Assembly (NCBI GenBank): GCA_024291935.2
Contig: CM044318.1
Location: forward strand, 87,269,501-87,333,500
Direction of reading: 5' to 3'
From: Okapia johnstoni
Taxonomy: Eukaryota; Chordata; Mammalia; Artiodactyla; Giraffidae
Length of the DNA stretch: 64,000 bases
Both the position numbers and the translations under genes were made by a program. Positions 33,961-49,232 of this stretch are shown here, in pieces; within the stretch, counting starts at the first letter, position 1; each line of letters begins with the position of its first letter. The notes beneath the pieces were generated by a model. That model saw nothing but the letters and a program-made list of their open reading frames with translations. It did not search any database and was not told the origin of the DNA.

Positions 33961-35030
33961 AATGACTGGGTTTCAGATCACTGTTCTAGTTTAGGTAACT
34001 TTTGTTGCTACCTGTCTGCTGTTTGAAGTTTATGAACCTTTCCTTTGGGATGGATAATTCTGCTGTTAATACCACACACTGTATTTTCTTGTCTCAGACA
34101 TGGTATTCCAATCTCTATATTATTGATGTGGGTCCTTGGAATTTATTCCCTGTCTCTTCTTGACAGGCTGCTGTCCCCCCAGTTTCCTGAAATTGTGGTT
34201 TTCTCAGTTCTGGTTGTTCTAACATCCTGGGCTGCTAGTTCCCACGTGCGCCTCGTGTCTGCATTTCCTTCTGCTGTTGGGTATTTTTCCCTCTCATTAG
34301 GACTCCCATTTCCTACCTCTTTGCAGGTCTGCAAATGTTTGATTGAATGCCAGACATTGTGGTTTTATATTGTTGGGCTGAATTCTTTGTACTCCTTTAA
34401 ATGTAGTTGAGCATCGTTCTGGGTATGGCTGAGTCACTCTGGAAGAGTTGGCTGCTTTTGAGGCATCCCTTTGAGCTTCCTGAGTCAGAAACACAGAGTG
34501 ACTTTCAGGCTCAGCCAGTTCGGCTCACTCCAGAGGTCGCCCTTCTGGGGTCTCTCCTGCTGCCTCCGGTCACAAGCCCCCGAGGGGACCCCACCAGGCC
34601 ACGTGGTGCCGCCTGCATGGAGGGGGTGGGGGGTGGGCAGGCCTGGAGCGGCTCTCCTCAGGGGACACGCCCCTCCAGGCCCAGTTGCTTCATCTGAACA
34701 ACCGGGGCTTTGGCTGGTGATCCCGAGAGTCTCTCTTGGAAATCTCGTTGTTAGACGTCTCCATTTTTAAACGCTGACCGGCCAGGTGATGGGTTTGGCA
34801 GAAGCAAAGCTGTGCATAAAGCCAGTTCTGTTCTTTTCAAAACTCTCGCGCTGGCACCTGAGGAGGCTCAGTGGTTCACTGTGCAAAGTCGCAGCTGCTG
34901 CAGCCCCTGTGTCTCAGGAGGGGCGTCCTCCTGGGACTGAGTCACAGCGGCTCACACAGCACGCGTCTCCCAGAGCCGCTCACTCAAGGGCAGTGCTGGG
35001 GACCCTTTGCTCAAACAGGTGGGTGGCGTC
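33961..35030. other. Intron 1, unassigned sequence
   Basis: Positions 34050-34440 have the look of an old interspersed repeat: GATTGAATGCCAGACATTGT echoes GTTGAATGTCAGGCATTGTC at 31443-31462. I cannot name the family. The remainder to 35030 is GC-rich and unique. Confidence 0.3.
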
Positions 35031-35181
35031 TACCATCATTTATTTGTTCATTTAAGTTTGGCCACGCAGTACATGGTTTGCAGGATCTTAGTCCTCCAGC
35101 CAGGGACTGAATCTGGGCCCCTGTCAGTGAAACCGTGGAGTCCTAACCACTGGACCTGCAGGGAATTCCCTACAATCATTT
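35031..35181 (-). mobile_element. CHR-2-type SINE with 11-bp TSD
   Basis: Reversed head at 35042-35170 (GGCCACGCAGTACATGGTTT to CCACTGGACCTGCAGGGAAT). It is flanked by TACCATCATTT (35031-35041) and TACAATCATTT (35171-35181), one mismatch. Confidence 0.85.
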
Positions 35182-35639
35182 GGTATAATGTCTGTCTTCC
35201 ATCCTGAGACTTGAGCCAGCGAATTTTAAATCATGCTTATGATTTAAATTCTAACTGAAAGAGTAGTAAATACAAGTCTAAGATTTTTTTTCTTTGATCA
35301 AAAACTCGTGGCCTTCTGCCTCCAGAAGACAGAGCAGACATACTTTTCCCTGTTCCTCCCATTAGTGCAATAAAACCTCTGGAGACTGGTCTAACACAAA
35401 CATAAAGAGACTGAAAGGTGGGGTGAAGAATGTGGGGCAGCTGGGGACCTCAAGACCGAAGAAGGCACAGCGGTGAGCTCCCTGGGTTTTCTCCTGGGGT
35501 TGGAGTTGGAGAGGCCAGCAAGTCAGATGGACGTACAGGCATAGACAGAAGCGGCCCCAAGGAAAGCCCGCCCTCTGGCCGGAGGGTCAGCGGCAGGCAG
35601 CTCACTGGGGGCGCACAGATGGCAGGCGAGCATGTGACA
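35182..35639. other. Intron 1, unique sequence
   Basis: No feature was recognised. GC content rises after 35420. Confidence 0.4.
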
Positions 35640-36850
35640 ATAGTTACCAGTGGTGGTGAGGGAAATGCAGATTAAAGCCACAGCGACACATAAATCATAC
35701 CAATGTTTTCTTAGGTCAGTCTCCCAAGGCAGTGGAAATAAAAGCAAAAATAAACTAGTGCGAACTAACCAAACTTACGAACTTTGGCACAGCAAAAGAA
35801 ACCGTAAACAGAGGGAATATTTGCAAACAATGCGACCAACAAGAGCTTCATTTCCAAAATACCAAACGGCACATACAACTCAACCAAACAGCAAAAAATA
35901 AACAACCCAATCAAACTATGGGCAGAAGACTTAAATAGACATTTCTCCTAAGACATGCAGATGGCCGATAGGCACATGAAAAGATGCCCAATACCACTAA
36001 TTATTAGAGAAATGCAAGTCAAAACTACACTGAGGTATCACCTCACACTGATCAGAATGTCCGTCATCAAAAAGTCCACAAGCAATAAATGCTAAAGAGG
36101 GTGTGGAGCAAAGGCAACCCTCCCACACTGTCGGGGGGATGTAAATTAGCGCAGGCACAATGGAAAACAGTGTGGAGATTCATCAGAAAGCTAAAAATAG
36201 AATTACCATATGATCCAGCATCCCCACTCCTGGGCGTACACCTGGACAAAACTATAATTCAAAAGATAGATGCACCTCAGTGTTCATAGCAGGACTATTC
36301 ACAATAGTCAGGATATGGAATCTACCTAAGTGTCCATCAGGAGATGAGTACAGAAGATGTGGTACATATATACAATGCAATATTACTCAACCACAAAACA
36401 GAAGGAAATCGTGCCATTTGCAGCAAACGGACTGAGAGATTATCATAGTAAATGAGGTAAGTTAGAAAAAGACAAAAAACAATGTGATATCTCTTACATG
36501 TGGAATATAAAATATGGCAGAAATGAACTTACCTGAGAAACAGGAACAGACTCAGAGACATAAAGAAAAGGCTTGTCGTTACCAAGGGGGAGGAGAGGAG
36601 GGGTAGACTGGGAGTTTGGGATTAGCAAACGCAAACTGTTACACATAGAACGTATGAATGACGAGGCCCTACTGTAGAGCACAGGGAACTACAGTCAATA
36701 TCCCGTGATAAACCATAATGGAAAAGAACATGAAAAAGATGCATATATGTATTTTAAAATATATATATATACAAAACGGAGTCACTTTGCTTACAGCAGA
36801 AATTACCACAACATTGTAAATCAACTGTACTTCAGTTTAAAAAGTAGGTT
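35640..36850 (+). mobile_element. L1 ORF2 end and 3' UTR, sense
   Basis: L1 text in order: TCTCCCAAGGCAGTGGAAAT, AACTATGGGCAGAAGACTTA, ATTAGAGAAATGCAAGTCAA, GTGTTCATAGCAGGACTATT, ACAACATTGTAAATCAACTG. It is 5'-truncated with many stops, so it is not coding. It ends in a short A-rich tail near 36850. Confidence 0.85.
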
Positions 36851-36859
36851 AAAAGAAAG

Positions 36860-37580
36860 AAAACCACAATGAGATGCCACTTATCAGAATGGCTAAAATT
36901 AAAAGAGCAGCAGCACTAAATGCTGGCAAGGATGCTGAGGAACTGGATCCCTCACACGCTGGTGGTGGGAGGGTCACAGGGTGCAGCCTCTCTGGAAGGC
37001 GGTTTGCCATTTCTTAAATAAGTACACGTTCAACTGGGTCTGACCAGAAATTGCACTTCTAGGCATTTGTGTCAGAGAAATGAAAACTTAGGTTCACACA
37101 ACAACCTGACATGAACATTTATAGCAGCATGATCTGTAATAACCAACCAGTTGCCCCTCTGTGGGTGAGCGGGTAATGTGTCCACACTGTGAGTACTACA
37201 CCCACAGCAGTAAACCCGAATGAAGGTGAACTCTATGCACACAACTTGGATGGGTCCCCAGAATTACAGAGGGAAGAACGCTGATTCCAGAAGGTCCCAT
37301 GCTACATGACTTCATTTCTATCACATTCTTGAAATGACAAGGTTACAGAGATGGAGGGCAGATTTGTGGTTGCCAGGGGCTGAGGTGGGGGTAAAGGTGG
37401 GGGCGAAGATGGAGACTGGGGCAGTCTATTCGCTGACGTTCTAGAAGCCAGCGTCTTGGCCATGATTCCTAGTGTCTCAAGATGCTTCCCCTGTGGGAGC
37501 TGCACAGGGGTGAACAGGGTCTCTCTGTATCAGCTCACGAGGCTGCATCCGAATCAACACTCATCTCGAAGTTTATGTAT
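36860..37580 (+). mobile_element. Second, older L1 3' fragment
   Basis: Similar order to the preceding element but more diverged: TGAGATGCCACTTATCAGAA, CTAAATGCTGGCAAGGATGC, ACATTTATAGCAGCATGATC, GATTTGTGGTTGCCAGGGGC. It lies directly after it in the same orientation. Confidence 0.65.
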
Positions 37581-39392
37581 GAATAAGTCACAGCACCTCT
37601 AGGAAAGTTCAGCCTTTAACTAATCCACAGGTGAGTCAGAGCTGCAGCCTGAATCACACACGTCTCCTTTCAACACAAAGGGACTGTGGGGTGGATTCAG
37701 TTCTGTAGACTGGGAGTGATGACTCACAGCCAACTTGATGGATAAAAATATTAGTGTGTTGAAGTCAGGGCAGAGGTCTTGTGGCTGAGAACTGCAGGCG
37801 TCATGAGAAGGATGGGCGTCTTCTCCATCAGAGGTCCTTCACTGTCCGGTGTTATGGTCACTGTTGGCCGACGTCCCACACTGGAGAAGTCCCCACTCTC
37901 GGGCTCAGGTGGGCTGACTGTCTCACCAGGCCAGTGGTCACCCGTCCGGAGCCCCGTCTGGCTCTTCCTCTCCCGTGACCTCCGGCCACACCAGGGACAC
38001 TTGGGGTGAAGTGGGCTCTCTCCCCAGAGCTCCTCCCCCGGAGCTGGATTCCCTCCCTGTTAATGACCAGGAGCAGGGTCTCCACCCGCCGGGTGGACCC
38101 CTGGCTTTCTTCCTCCTGGAGAGCCTGCACCTGTTTAATAGTCTTTCTTGGGTGAGGCTCATGCTTTGGGGGCTTGAGAACAACCTTCTAGAAACCTCTG
38201 GGAGGTCGTGTGCCCGGCAGGCAGACAGGGAAATGGGACCACCCGGCCGTGTGCAGCCCCGCCCTCCGGCCAGGCAGGCACACCCGGATCCTCACGCTCT
38301 ACGCGGCCGCTCTCGCCAGAACCCAGGGAGCGAATTGGAAAGTTACCTTTCCTTCCCTTCCTGTCAAAGGCTGCCACCCCATTTTCTTCAAACTCTACTT
38401 CCGATCGGGGTGTGCACAAGATCAGCACACGTGTGACTTCTTTGAGAATACTGTGGTTAGAAGTAGAGGTCACGGTCCAAACCCTCGAGAATTCTAATCT
38501 CTCTGGAGACTCATGAAAACACTGCACGTGTTTCTAAGGGTCGAGTCAGCCTAGCGCAGACCAGCCCATTCCGCACACGTTTCGTTGGATTTGCAGCAAG
38601 AGTCTTGCCGTTAGCAGCGAGGGCTTCACGGCAGGAGTGCGCCAGCCCTGACGGCTTCCAGGCCGTGTCCAGTAGGACGTGTGTCCCCCTGGGCAGATGC
38701 TCCATGCTGTGAGTTTGCTGAAAGACCGTGCTCCGGAACTACTGTGTCTGAAGTGGGGTGCAAGAAGAAATAGTGCTCCTGGGCGCGACCTGCATGGGCT
38801 GGGGCCCCCAGCCCCCCAGGTCAGGGGCACAAACTCCGGCCAGCCCTGTGCCTGCCCTCAGGTCCACCGCGGGCTCCGCCGTTCCCTTCTCCCTGAGAGT
38901 CCAGAGGGGCTGCCCCTGCCCAGGGGATGGGAGCTGGGTGGCCTGAGTTGAAGGCTTACCAAGAAGTTTCACTTTGGTGGGGGTGCTCTGTGGCTACCTC
39001 TTGTCCTTCCGTTGGCCCGAGGAAGCCCTGTGCTGGGCAGCGGTCCCGGGGTCTGAGCAGGACAGCAGAGTCTGTGGTGCCCAAGGCAGAGAGGGGCCGC
39101 TGCCCTGCGCGCTCAGCGCTGTCCCGACCAGAGAAAGGGCGTGCATGGGGCTCGGGGCACTTGAGGTGAAGGCCGATGTGTCCCAGCTCCCCGGGACCTG
39201 CCCCACTGCCTGCAACCCTGCACCACCCCGTGGGCCCCCAGAACCTGTGCTACTCCCAGCCCCAGCTCCTTGAGGCCGGCCCCGGAGGGGGGCTCCCCCC
39301 ACTCTCATGCTCACCCTGTTCTGCACGAGCAAACCTTCTCTTTCTGGAGGTTTCCAAGTGTGGGTCAGGTTCTTCAATCAACATTTACATCC
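37581..39392. other. Intron 1, unique sequence
   Basis: No gene or known element was recognised. The region after 37780 is GC-rich with scattered CpGs and composition-driven open frames. Confidence 0.4.
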
Positions 39393-39500
39393 AGCGACTC
39401 CCCTGGTGTCCAGGGGTGAAGACCGCGTTTCCAACGCAGGTGATGCAGGTTCAATCCCTGGTCTGGGAACCAAGTCCCGCGTAACTCGGGCTCCCCCAAA
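39393..39500 (+). mobile_element. CHR-2-type SINE head, diverged
   Basis: Sense head: GCGACTCCCCTGGTGTCCAG and B-box region GGTTCAATCCCTGGTCTGGG, then a short degraded body. Confidence 0.65.
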
Positions 39501-41459
39501 ACAAATGACGTCTAACCATGCATGGCCGGGTGGTTCTCCATTCTAGGAGGTGTTTCTTTTCCAAGAAAAGTGAATTGTAATGGGAGAGGGGTCTCTTCAG
39601 GGCTCCCCCGGGGCCCACAGCTGGCCCATCCCAGGAAGCAAAATATCTCCACTTTGAGCCTGAGACCACCACCAGCCCTGCCGCCAGGCTCACGGTGAAG
39701 GTCCTGCCTGGGGAGGGAGGTGCCTTGGAACCACCCCCACCCGGGGCTGAGCTCCCCACGGCCTACAGCCGGCATGACTTCCCACCGCTGCCACGGCTGG
39801 ACCTTCCCCCTCCTCTGGGCGTTTGTCCAATGGCCTGTACTTAGGGGGTCCCTGCGGGATGTGACAGGGAGCGTCCCCCCCCCACGGCCTTGGGTTTGCA
39901 CAGAACTGACCAGACCATAAGCATCAAATGCATCTTTGCTGGCTGTGGGTCAGCCTCTTAACCCGTGCGAACATGACCGGCTCTGCAAGGTCAAAGCCCC
40001 TTTGTGACCCTGCTCGCTCACCCCTTGCTGGGGTGTCACCCTGGTGATGCCTGCATGTTGGCAGTCTCCTTCTACCTGCACGTTGCGGGTGGCGCACCAG
40101 CCCGGAGGCTCCATGTGGAGAAAGCTGGACGGAGGCTGGCAGGACTGAGGTGGGGTGAGGGGTACAGACCAGCCTCCGAGGTGACCGTCCACCACGCCCT
40201 GGGCCGCAAGCTGTGTCTCACTGTAAACCCTCCAAACACAAAAGGTCTCACTCAGAGAGACCTGAGGGGCACTCTTCTCCTTGCTTTATTACCTGCTTGG
40301 AGACCCTGAGATGGGGGTGGGCAGACTGCACTATCAACCTGATCATTTAACACTTCCGATCAAAGCGCAGCGCACATGGTTGGCCGGGGCCTCATGTGGG
40401 TGCCAGGCTGGAGTGGCTAGAGTGAGAGGACCCGGCGAGATGCCCACCATCCTCCCACGCCCTGGGCTTCCCGCGGGGGTGCAGACAACACGCCGGCCTC
40501 GGAGGGTCTGATTCAACCTCAGGATCAAGGCGCCGGCACTGTGAGGCAGGCTCTGAGCACCAACTACGCGCACAGAGGTGCTCAGGTCATCCTCATTGGG
40601 GGGCTGCCTCCGGGTCGTGCCCCACAGCCTCTTCCCACCAGCACCTCAGCCCCCGGCCTCGAGCCTCGTGAGCAGGTGGCCCGAGGCCTGACTCTGACTC
40701 TGGGGCTGTTCTGCACTGGGGTTCAGACAGCGTGGGTGGTGGCTCCACGTGGAGGGATGGCTCGGTCCACCTGTCGCTGCCCACTCCGACCCAGCCCAGT
40801 TCCCAGGGGGCCGGGCCTTCCCCAGAGATCGAAGGGCTGCCATGTGCTGGGCCACAGGGGCCTCCTGGGAGTTAGTGAGGCCAGGCAGAGGGGGTCAAGC
40901 CAGGGAGGCGTGTGCAGGGCTGAACAGGAGAAGGGGTGGGTGCTGGGAGGGCGGTCCCAGCGAGGCCCCGGTGGTGGGGCCGTGGTGGAGAGGAGGGGGC
41001 GGGGAGCCCCTGTGCTCGTGAACGACAGGTCTCAAGCTGCTGCTGTGCCCCGGCCCCCACCCTGACCACTCAGCCCCGGGGCTCTGTGCCCTGCAGGATC
41101 TGTGAGGGGCCACGAGGGGCCGGCTGGGATGGGCGGCTTGGACTTCAGAGGCGGCCGGAAGGTCTCGGCCACAGGAGACCCTCAGGGAGAGTGGAGGGGC
41201 CGACCCTGCTGGCTCCAGTACCCGCGCTGACCCGGGCCACCCCAGAACCAGTCCCGAGGGCCCTGTCCAGCAGGGCTCCCCGGGGTCCTGCTCAGGCTTG
41301 CGCCCCACTGGCCAAGCTCGGGGCTCTTCAGAGAGTGCGCCACAGCCCCGGGCACCATCCAGGCTGCCACATGGGCTCCAGAGCCCCTGGCATCCCCGAG
41401 GGGGAGGCTCCGCGGTGCCTACTGAGACCTCGCGCTCCCAAGACCTCTGTTTGCCCTCT
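39501..41459. other. Intron 1, unique GC-rich sequence
   Basis: No exon or repeat could be supported. An acceptor-like GGCTCTGTGCCCTGCAG ends at 41096 without supporting exon features. Confidence 0.35.
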
Positions 41460-41880
41460 GCCGCCCTGTCCGTCTCCCGGGTGACAGGAAGGACGTGGGA
41501 GCTTGACGGCGTCCGGGAGACGAGGTGACCGCTGCAGCTGGCATTTCACCGGGTGTGGGTGTGTGTGCGCCAGGCCGCGAGTGCAGAGGCGCACGTGACG
41601 TGGGCCAGGGGCCCCAGAGCGCCCGGGCACGCGCAGCCTCCGTGTCACTGGTGCGGGCGCCTGGAGTGTGGGCGGAGCCGGGGGCGGTGCTCCAGCCTAA
41701 GGCTGACCGCGCATGCGCTCAGCGCATGTAGGGCGTGGGGAGGGGGAGACCCCAGCGCTGCTCCCCGGGAATCAACCCATCTAGCGCCCCTGGGGGCACA
41801 GCCCGGGGCCAGGAGGGGCCCTGGGGTCCCTGCCCGGGGTGCGGGCGGGCGGGACATCCCACACGCTCCCAGCAGGCTCT
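41460..41880. promoter_or_regulatory. CpG-dense block, candidate internal promoter
   Basis: CpG density is high relative to the rest of intron 1. The block contains an NRF1-type palindrome GCGCATGCGC at 41709-41718 and an overlapping E-box/CRE-like string CACGTGACGTG at 41592-41602. It lies about 1.8 kb upstream of exon 2 and could be an alternative JAKMIP3 promoter. This is inference from motif content only. Confidence 0.35.
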
Positions 41881-43504
41881 GGGGAGAGTTAGTCTGTCCA
41901 CACTCGTTTCCATAATAGTGACATCAACACACTTAAGGTTTGTGCCCAAATGCATGCTGGAGAAAGGCAGGATCTCGCCTTTAGGGAGATGCCAGGCAGG
42001 GGCTCGAGGCCTGTTATTGCATCGAACGAAAGCTTTTGGTGCCGGGAAGCCAGGGCCTGGGTAGAGGCTGCTCAGCGCCCTGGGGTCCAGGCGGCAGGCA
42101 GGGGTCCCAGGCAGCCCAAGCCATGCTGTCCGTGTGAGCCTGTGGGAGGAAATGCGGGCGGACTCTGTTCTGGACGAGCCAGTGGCTGGGTGGGCCGAGC
42201 TGGCTGGGGGAGTGGGGGGGGTGGGGAGGCCCTTCTGCTGCTGCCCAGTATGGGCACCTCCCCAGCCTCTCCCTCATCGCACCCTGCCCTTCGTCTCCTC
42301 TTAGATGGCCGGTGAGGCTGCCTCTCTGTCCAGGAAAGGCCTGCAGAGTTTCATTTTAAAATAAGTAAAACATAACATGCCTGTTTTCAGAAAACATTGA
42401 GTAAATGCTTGGTGGGGTGGACGGCAGCCAGCGAGTTGCACAGGGGCTTGGAATTCCCTGTGATCTGAGGCGGACACATGGCAGTGTGGGGTTCTGGGCC
42501 AAGGGAGGTGGTCTGCTCACGGTTGCTTGAAAGCAGCTGCAGAGAACAGACCAGAGATGGTCACAGGGGGACCTAGGGAGGGTGGCTAGGTAGCTGGGTC
42601 TTGGTCCAGGGGAGACCCTGGACCTGGGTACACTGCAGGGCAACCGTGGGGCCAGGCCCCTGCTCACAGAAGGCTGAAGGCTGGGGTCATGAGACCCCCC
42701 CATCAGGAGCTCCAGGCCAGTAGGAACACATGGTCCTGCAGGGCTCCCAGACCTGGCCTGGAAGAGCCTCAGCAGTGCATCGGTGGGTGTCTAAGCACAG
42801 CATGGAGGCCTTGGGGACACCTGGGGACATGCTTGTGTCTCTGTGCCGGTGAGGAGACAGGCACGGGGGGCCCAGGCAGCGAGGGGAGCAGGACCCGGAA
42901 CCCCTCTGCCTTTTAATCCAGGCAAAGCTAGTGGGCTCTCCCAGTCTCACACCGAGTGCTGGGCGCTGGGACACGGGGGAGTGGGGGCGGCCCCAGGCCT
43001 GGGCCAGTGAGTTCAGGCATCCAGGCTGGGTGATGGGTGAACAAGCCAGGGTGGGGTCCGGTGCCCAGGTGGTCCAGGGTGTGTGCGCGCCCGCCGAGTG
43101 GTCTCGGTCTCCTGGGCTGGGCGTGCAGCCCCTTCCAAGCTGGTTCATGGGCCCCAGGGGTCCTGGCCGCCACTCCGTTCCTGTCAGAGAAGCTCGTGTT
43201 TCACACCTGCTCCTGCCATCCATCTGCCACACAACCTGTGAGACACTGGGCCCTAACTTTGGTCCCAGAGTCTTATTCCAAAGGGGCAAAGAATAAACAT
43301 GTACTGATCGCCGGCTACCCGCGAGGCAGGGGAAATGTGCTTCCATGGAGGGGGGCCCATCGGGGGTGCGGGCAGAGGGCAGGCGGCCCCTGCGGTCTGT
43401 GACACAGTGGGCCATCCCGCCGGCGCAGCAGCTGTGTCCCGCCCACCCTGCCTGTGGGTCCCCCCAGGCCCCGTGCAGTCTGTTCACACTGTGCTTTCCC
43501 TCAG
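41881..43504. other. Intron 1 end, unique GC-rich sequence
   Basis: No repeat was recognised. It ends in the exon 2 acceptor, a pyrimidine-rich tract with TTTCCCTCAG at 43495-43504. Confidence 0.45.
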
Positions 43505-43512
43505 GTGAGTGA

Positions 43513-46590
<3,078 letters not shown>

Positions 46591-46596
46591 AGTGAA

Positions 46597-46640
46597 TGGG
46601 TGCTAAGTTGCCTCAGCTGAGTCCAACTCTTTGCGACGCC
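46597..46640 (-). mobile_element. Degraded BovA fragment
   Basis: Only about 45 bases remain: GTGCTAAGTTGCCTCAGCTG then AGTCCAACTCTTTGCGACGC, the reversed BovA 3' end. Confidence 0.55.
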
Positions 46641-47824
46641 CCTGAATTTCTGGAGGAAGGAATCTGCCGTCAATACAGTAAAAGCATTAGGAATCCTGCC
46701 CATTTCTGTTTTCTGAGACATCCTGCCTGGACCGCTCGCTCTTCCCGTCTCCCCTGCATGGACTGCTTTCCTAAAGTGGCCTGAATCCTGAATCCCCTTT
46801 GTCACCATCCCAGGAAGCTCCCCCCTCTCCTGTGTTAGACCCCTCCCTCACCTTCCTCTTTCTCAGATGACTGTTTCTCATTTGGGGGAAAGTACATTCT
46901 CTAATCGCTTCCTGGAGACAGAAGGGGGGAAATGTATTTTGTGAGACCTTGTGTGCGTGGAATTTTTATTCTAACCTCACCCGCAGTGGGTGTTATAACT
47001 CGATGTGGTGTCAGAGGTTGGAAAACGTCTATTGGAATTTGAAGGTGTTCCTGCATCGTCTTCTGACTCTGAGTATTGCTCTTAAGGAACAGGACGAGAT
47101 TCTGATTCCTTCCTCATCCTTCCCGGAGGTTACGGAGTGCTGTGCCTGTGCTCGGAGCCCCACTGAAAGTTCAGGCTGCTGTGCCTTTAGTGCGAGTGTT
47201 GGCTCACCCGCCTCGCCAGGCAGCCAGGACACTTTCTAACTGGAAGCTCGCGTCTCCCGGCTCTGGAGAGCTTTGCTCTTCCGTTTCCGCCCTCTCTTCC
47301 TTCCCTCTCTTCCTTCTAGAAGCCCCATTAGCCAGCTGGGGCTTGATACACGGATTCTCTTCTTTTTCTCTTCAACCTTGGCTTTCGGTTCTGTTTTCTA
47401 GGAAATGCCCTTGACTTTCTCATCTAACTTTTCTGGCTTAATTTTTTTTGTTTCTGCCTTCATAATTTAATCTTCCAAATGTTTGTTCTCTGAAAGTTTG
47501 GTCATTCCCCTCTTACTCGTAGATGTAAGATCACCTTATTTCCCTGAGGACAACATAATACTCATATTCTTATGTCAGAAATATAACACTCATATTTATT
47601 TTACAGTTTTGTCCCTGTTCCTTTCCCTGTCTGTGTCACTTCAGAGCCTCTCCTGCCTTATTTCATCCCAGCTGCTGTCTCTCACGTTGAAGGGTTTCCT
47701 TGAGTGACAAGGGCTTTACCTTAAGGCGAACTGGAAGAGCTTCTGCCATTTTCTTGGGGATTTTTTCCCTTTCACCTTTTGTTTTTTCTTTTGTCTTTCT
47801 CCACCGAGGAGTTCAAGTCAGGGG
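46641..47824. other. Intron 3, mixed sequence
   Basis: Positions 46930-47120 may be an old reversed LINE. The remainder to 47824 is T-rich, with pyrimidine tracts near 47290-47320. No gene was recognised. Confidence 0.3.
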
Positions 47825-48125
47825 ACTAAGGCAAAAGAAAGAAATTAAAGACACCAGATTGGAAAGGAAGAAGTAAAACTGTCTTCTGTGGGTGACATGA
47901 CTTTGTAGGTAGAAAACTCTAAGGAATTCCCCCAAATGAATATTGAATGAGTTCAGCAAGGTTTCAAAATACAGAAGCAACATGCAAAGCTCAGTCATAT
48001 TTTGTATACCAGCAACAGACAGTCCAGAATGAAAATTTTAAAAATTCCACTCATAATGGCATGAAAAATACAATAAAAGACTTGGGAATAAGTTTAACAA
48101 AAGGCCTGCAAGACCTGTACACTGA
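47825..48125 (+). mobile_element. Old L1 ORF2 fragment, sense
   Basis: The text AGATTGGAAAGGAAGAAGTA, then GTATACCAGCAACAGACAGT and GGGAATAAGTTTAACAAAAG, follows L1 ORF2 order. It is about 300 bases and frame-broken. Confidence 0.65.
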
Positions 48126-48555
48126 AAATATGGATACACGACACGGCTAAGAGGCACTGAAGATGAGTCCAGGGAGAGGCGTTCCCTGTCCGTGGGCTGG
48201 AGAAGCAGGATTGTCGGGTGGGGGGCACTTCTCCCCAAACTAACAGGAAGAGGGAACCAGGGCCTCTGAGATCCCCAGAAGGCTACTTTGCAGGCAGGGA
48301 CAAGCCGGTTCTAAAATTCCCATGAAATGCAAGGCAGTGTCTCCCCTGCTCTGTGGGCCGCCTTTCTGTATCCTCGGTGACGATGCCTTTGTGATCTGAA
48401 GGTCCAGATTCTAGAGTCTAATTTATCAGGCTTTTCCTTTAGAGTTGGTTCTTATTGTGTCTTGTTTAAGAATTTCTTTTATTCTGAAGCATGAAGATTT
48501 ATGTTTCTAAAAGTTTATGGTTTCATCGTTCACGCACAGGTCTTTGCCCTGCTGC
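48126..48555. other. Intron 3, unassigned sequence
   Basis: Positions 48410-48520 (TTATTCTGAAGCATGAAGAT) may be reversed L1. The rest is unassigned. Confidence 0.3.
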
Positions 48556-48616
48556 AGCGTGTGTGTGTGTGTGTGTGAGTGTGTGTGTGTAAGAGTGTGA
48601 GTGTGTGTGTGTGTGA
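48556..48616. repeat. Compound (TG)n microsatellite
   Basis: GT repeats interrupted by GAGT and AAGAGTGTGA steps. Likely polymorphic in length. Confidence 0.9.
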
Positions 48617-48688
48617 GACATGGAAGGCAGAGGCCCACTTATATTTTTTTTCCATATGGACATACAGTTGTTCTAGAACTCTTTTTAA

Positions 48689-48815
48689 ATTTTTTTTGGC
48701 CATGGAGCATGGCATGCAGAATCTTACTTCCCACCCACTAACCCCCAGTCTAGGATCAGACGCACGCCCCCTGTAGTGGAAGCCCTGAGTGTGAACCACT
48801 GGACAGCCAGGAAAG
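48689..48815 (-). mobile_element. CHR-type SINE head
   Basis: Reversed tRNA-derived head with TTTTTTTTGGCCATGGAGCA at the left and GAACCACTGGACAGCCAGGA at the right. An unusual C-rich insertion (CCCACCCACTAACCCCCAG) lies in the middle. Confidence 0.65.
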
Positions 48816-49232
48816 TTATATAACAATTCTTAAAAAGACCCTCTGCCCCCAGTGCTCTGCCATGCACTGAGTATTCTTAAGTGAGAGGGTGTTTTTCCAT
48901 CATCTGTCCCATTTCAAGCCTATTGTATAGGAATTACTCCAGGCTTGTCAGCAGCCGAATTTCTGAGTAGCAAGTCCTCCCACTGTCTTCTTCTTGAAGA
49001 CTTACCGTTCAGGCTTCCATGGAAACCTCAGAATCATTTTTCCTAAAAAAAAGTTGAAATTTTTATTGGGATCATACCTAACTGTTAGAGGACAAGTTTT
49101 AACAGAGGGTGTAATCATGATGGTTGTAAAAATATGTATTGAATACATGTCAAAATTTTTATTTAAATCAGTGATTAACGAGAAACAAGTAAATGTTACA
49201 ACTGATTCGAACAAGGATTTGATCTGAATTGA
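48816..49232. other. Intron 3, unassigned AT-rich sequence
   Basis: No known element was recognised with confidence immediately upstream of the BovB copy. Confidence 0.3.
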
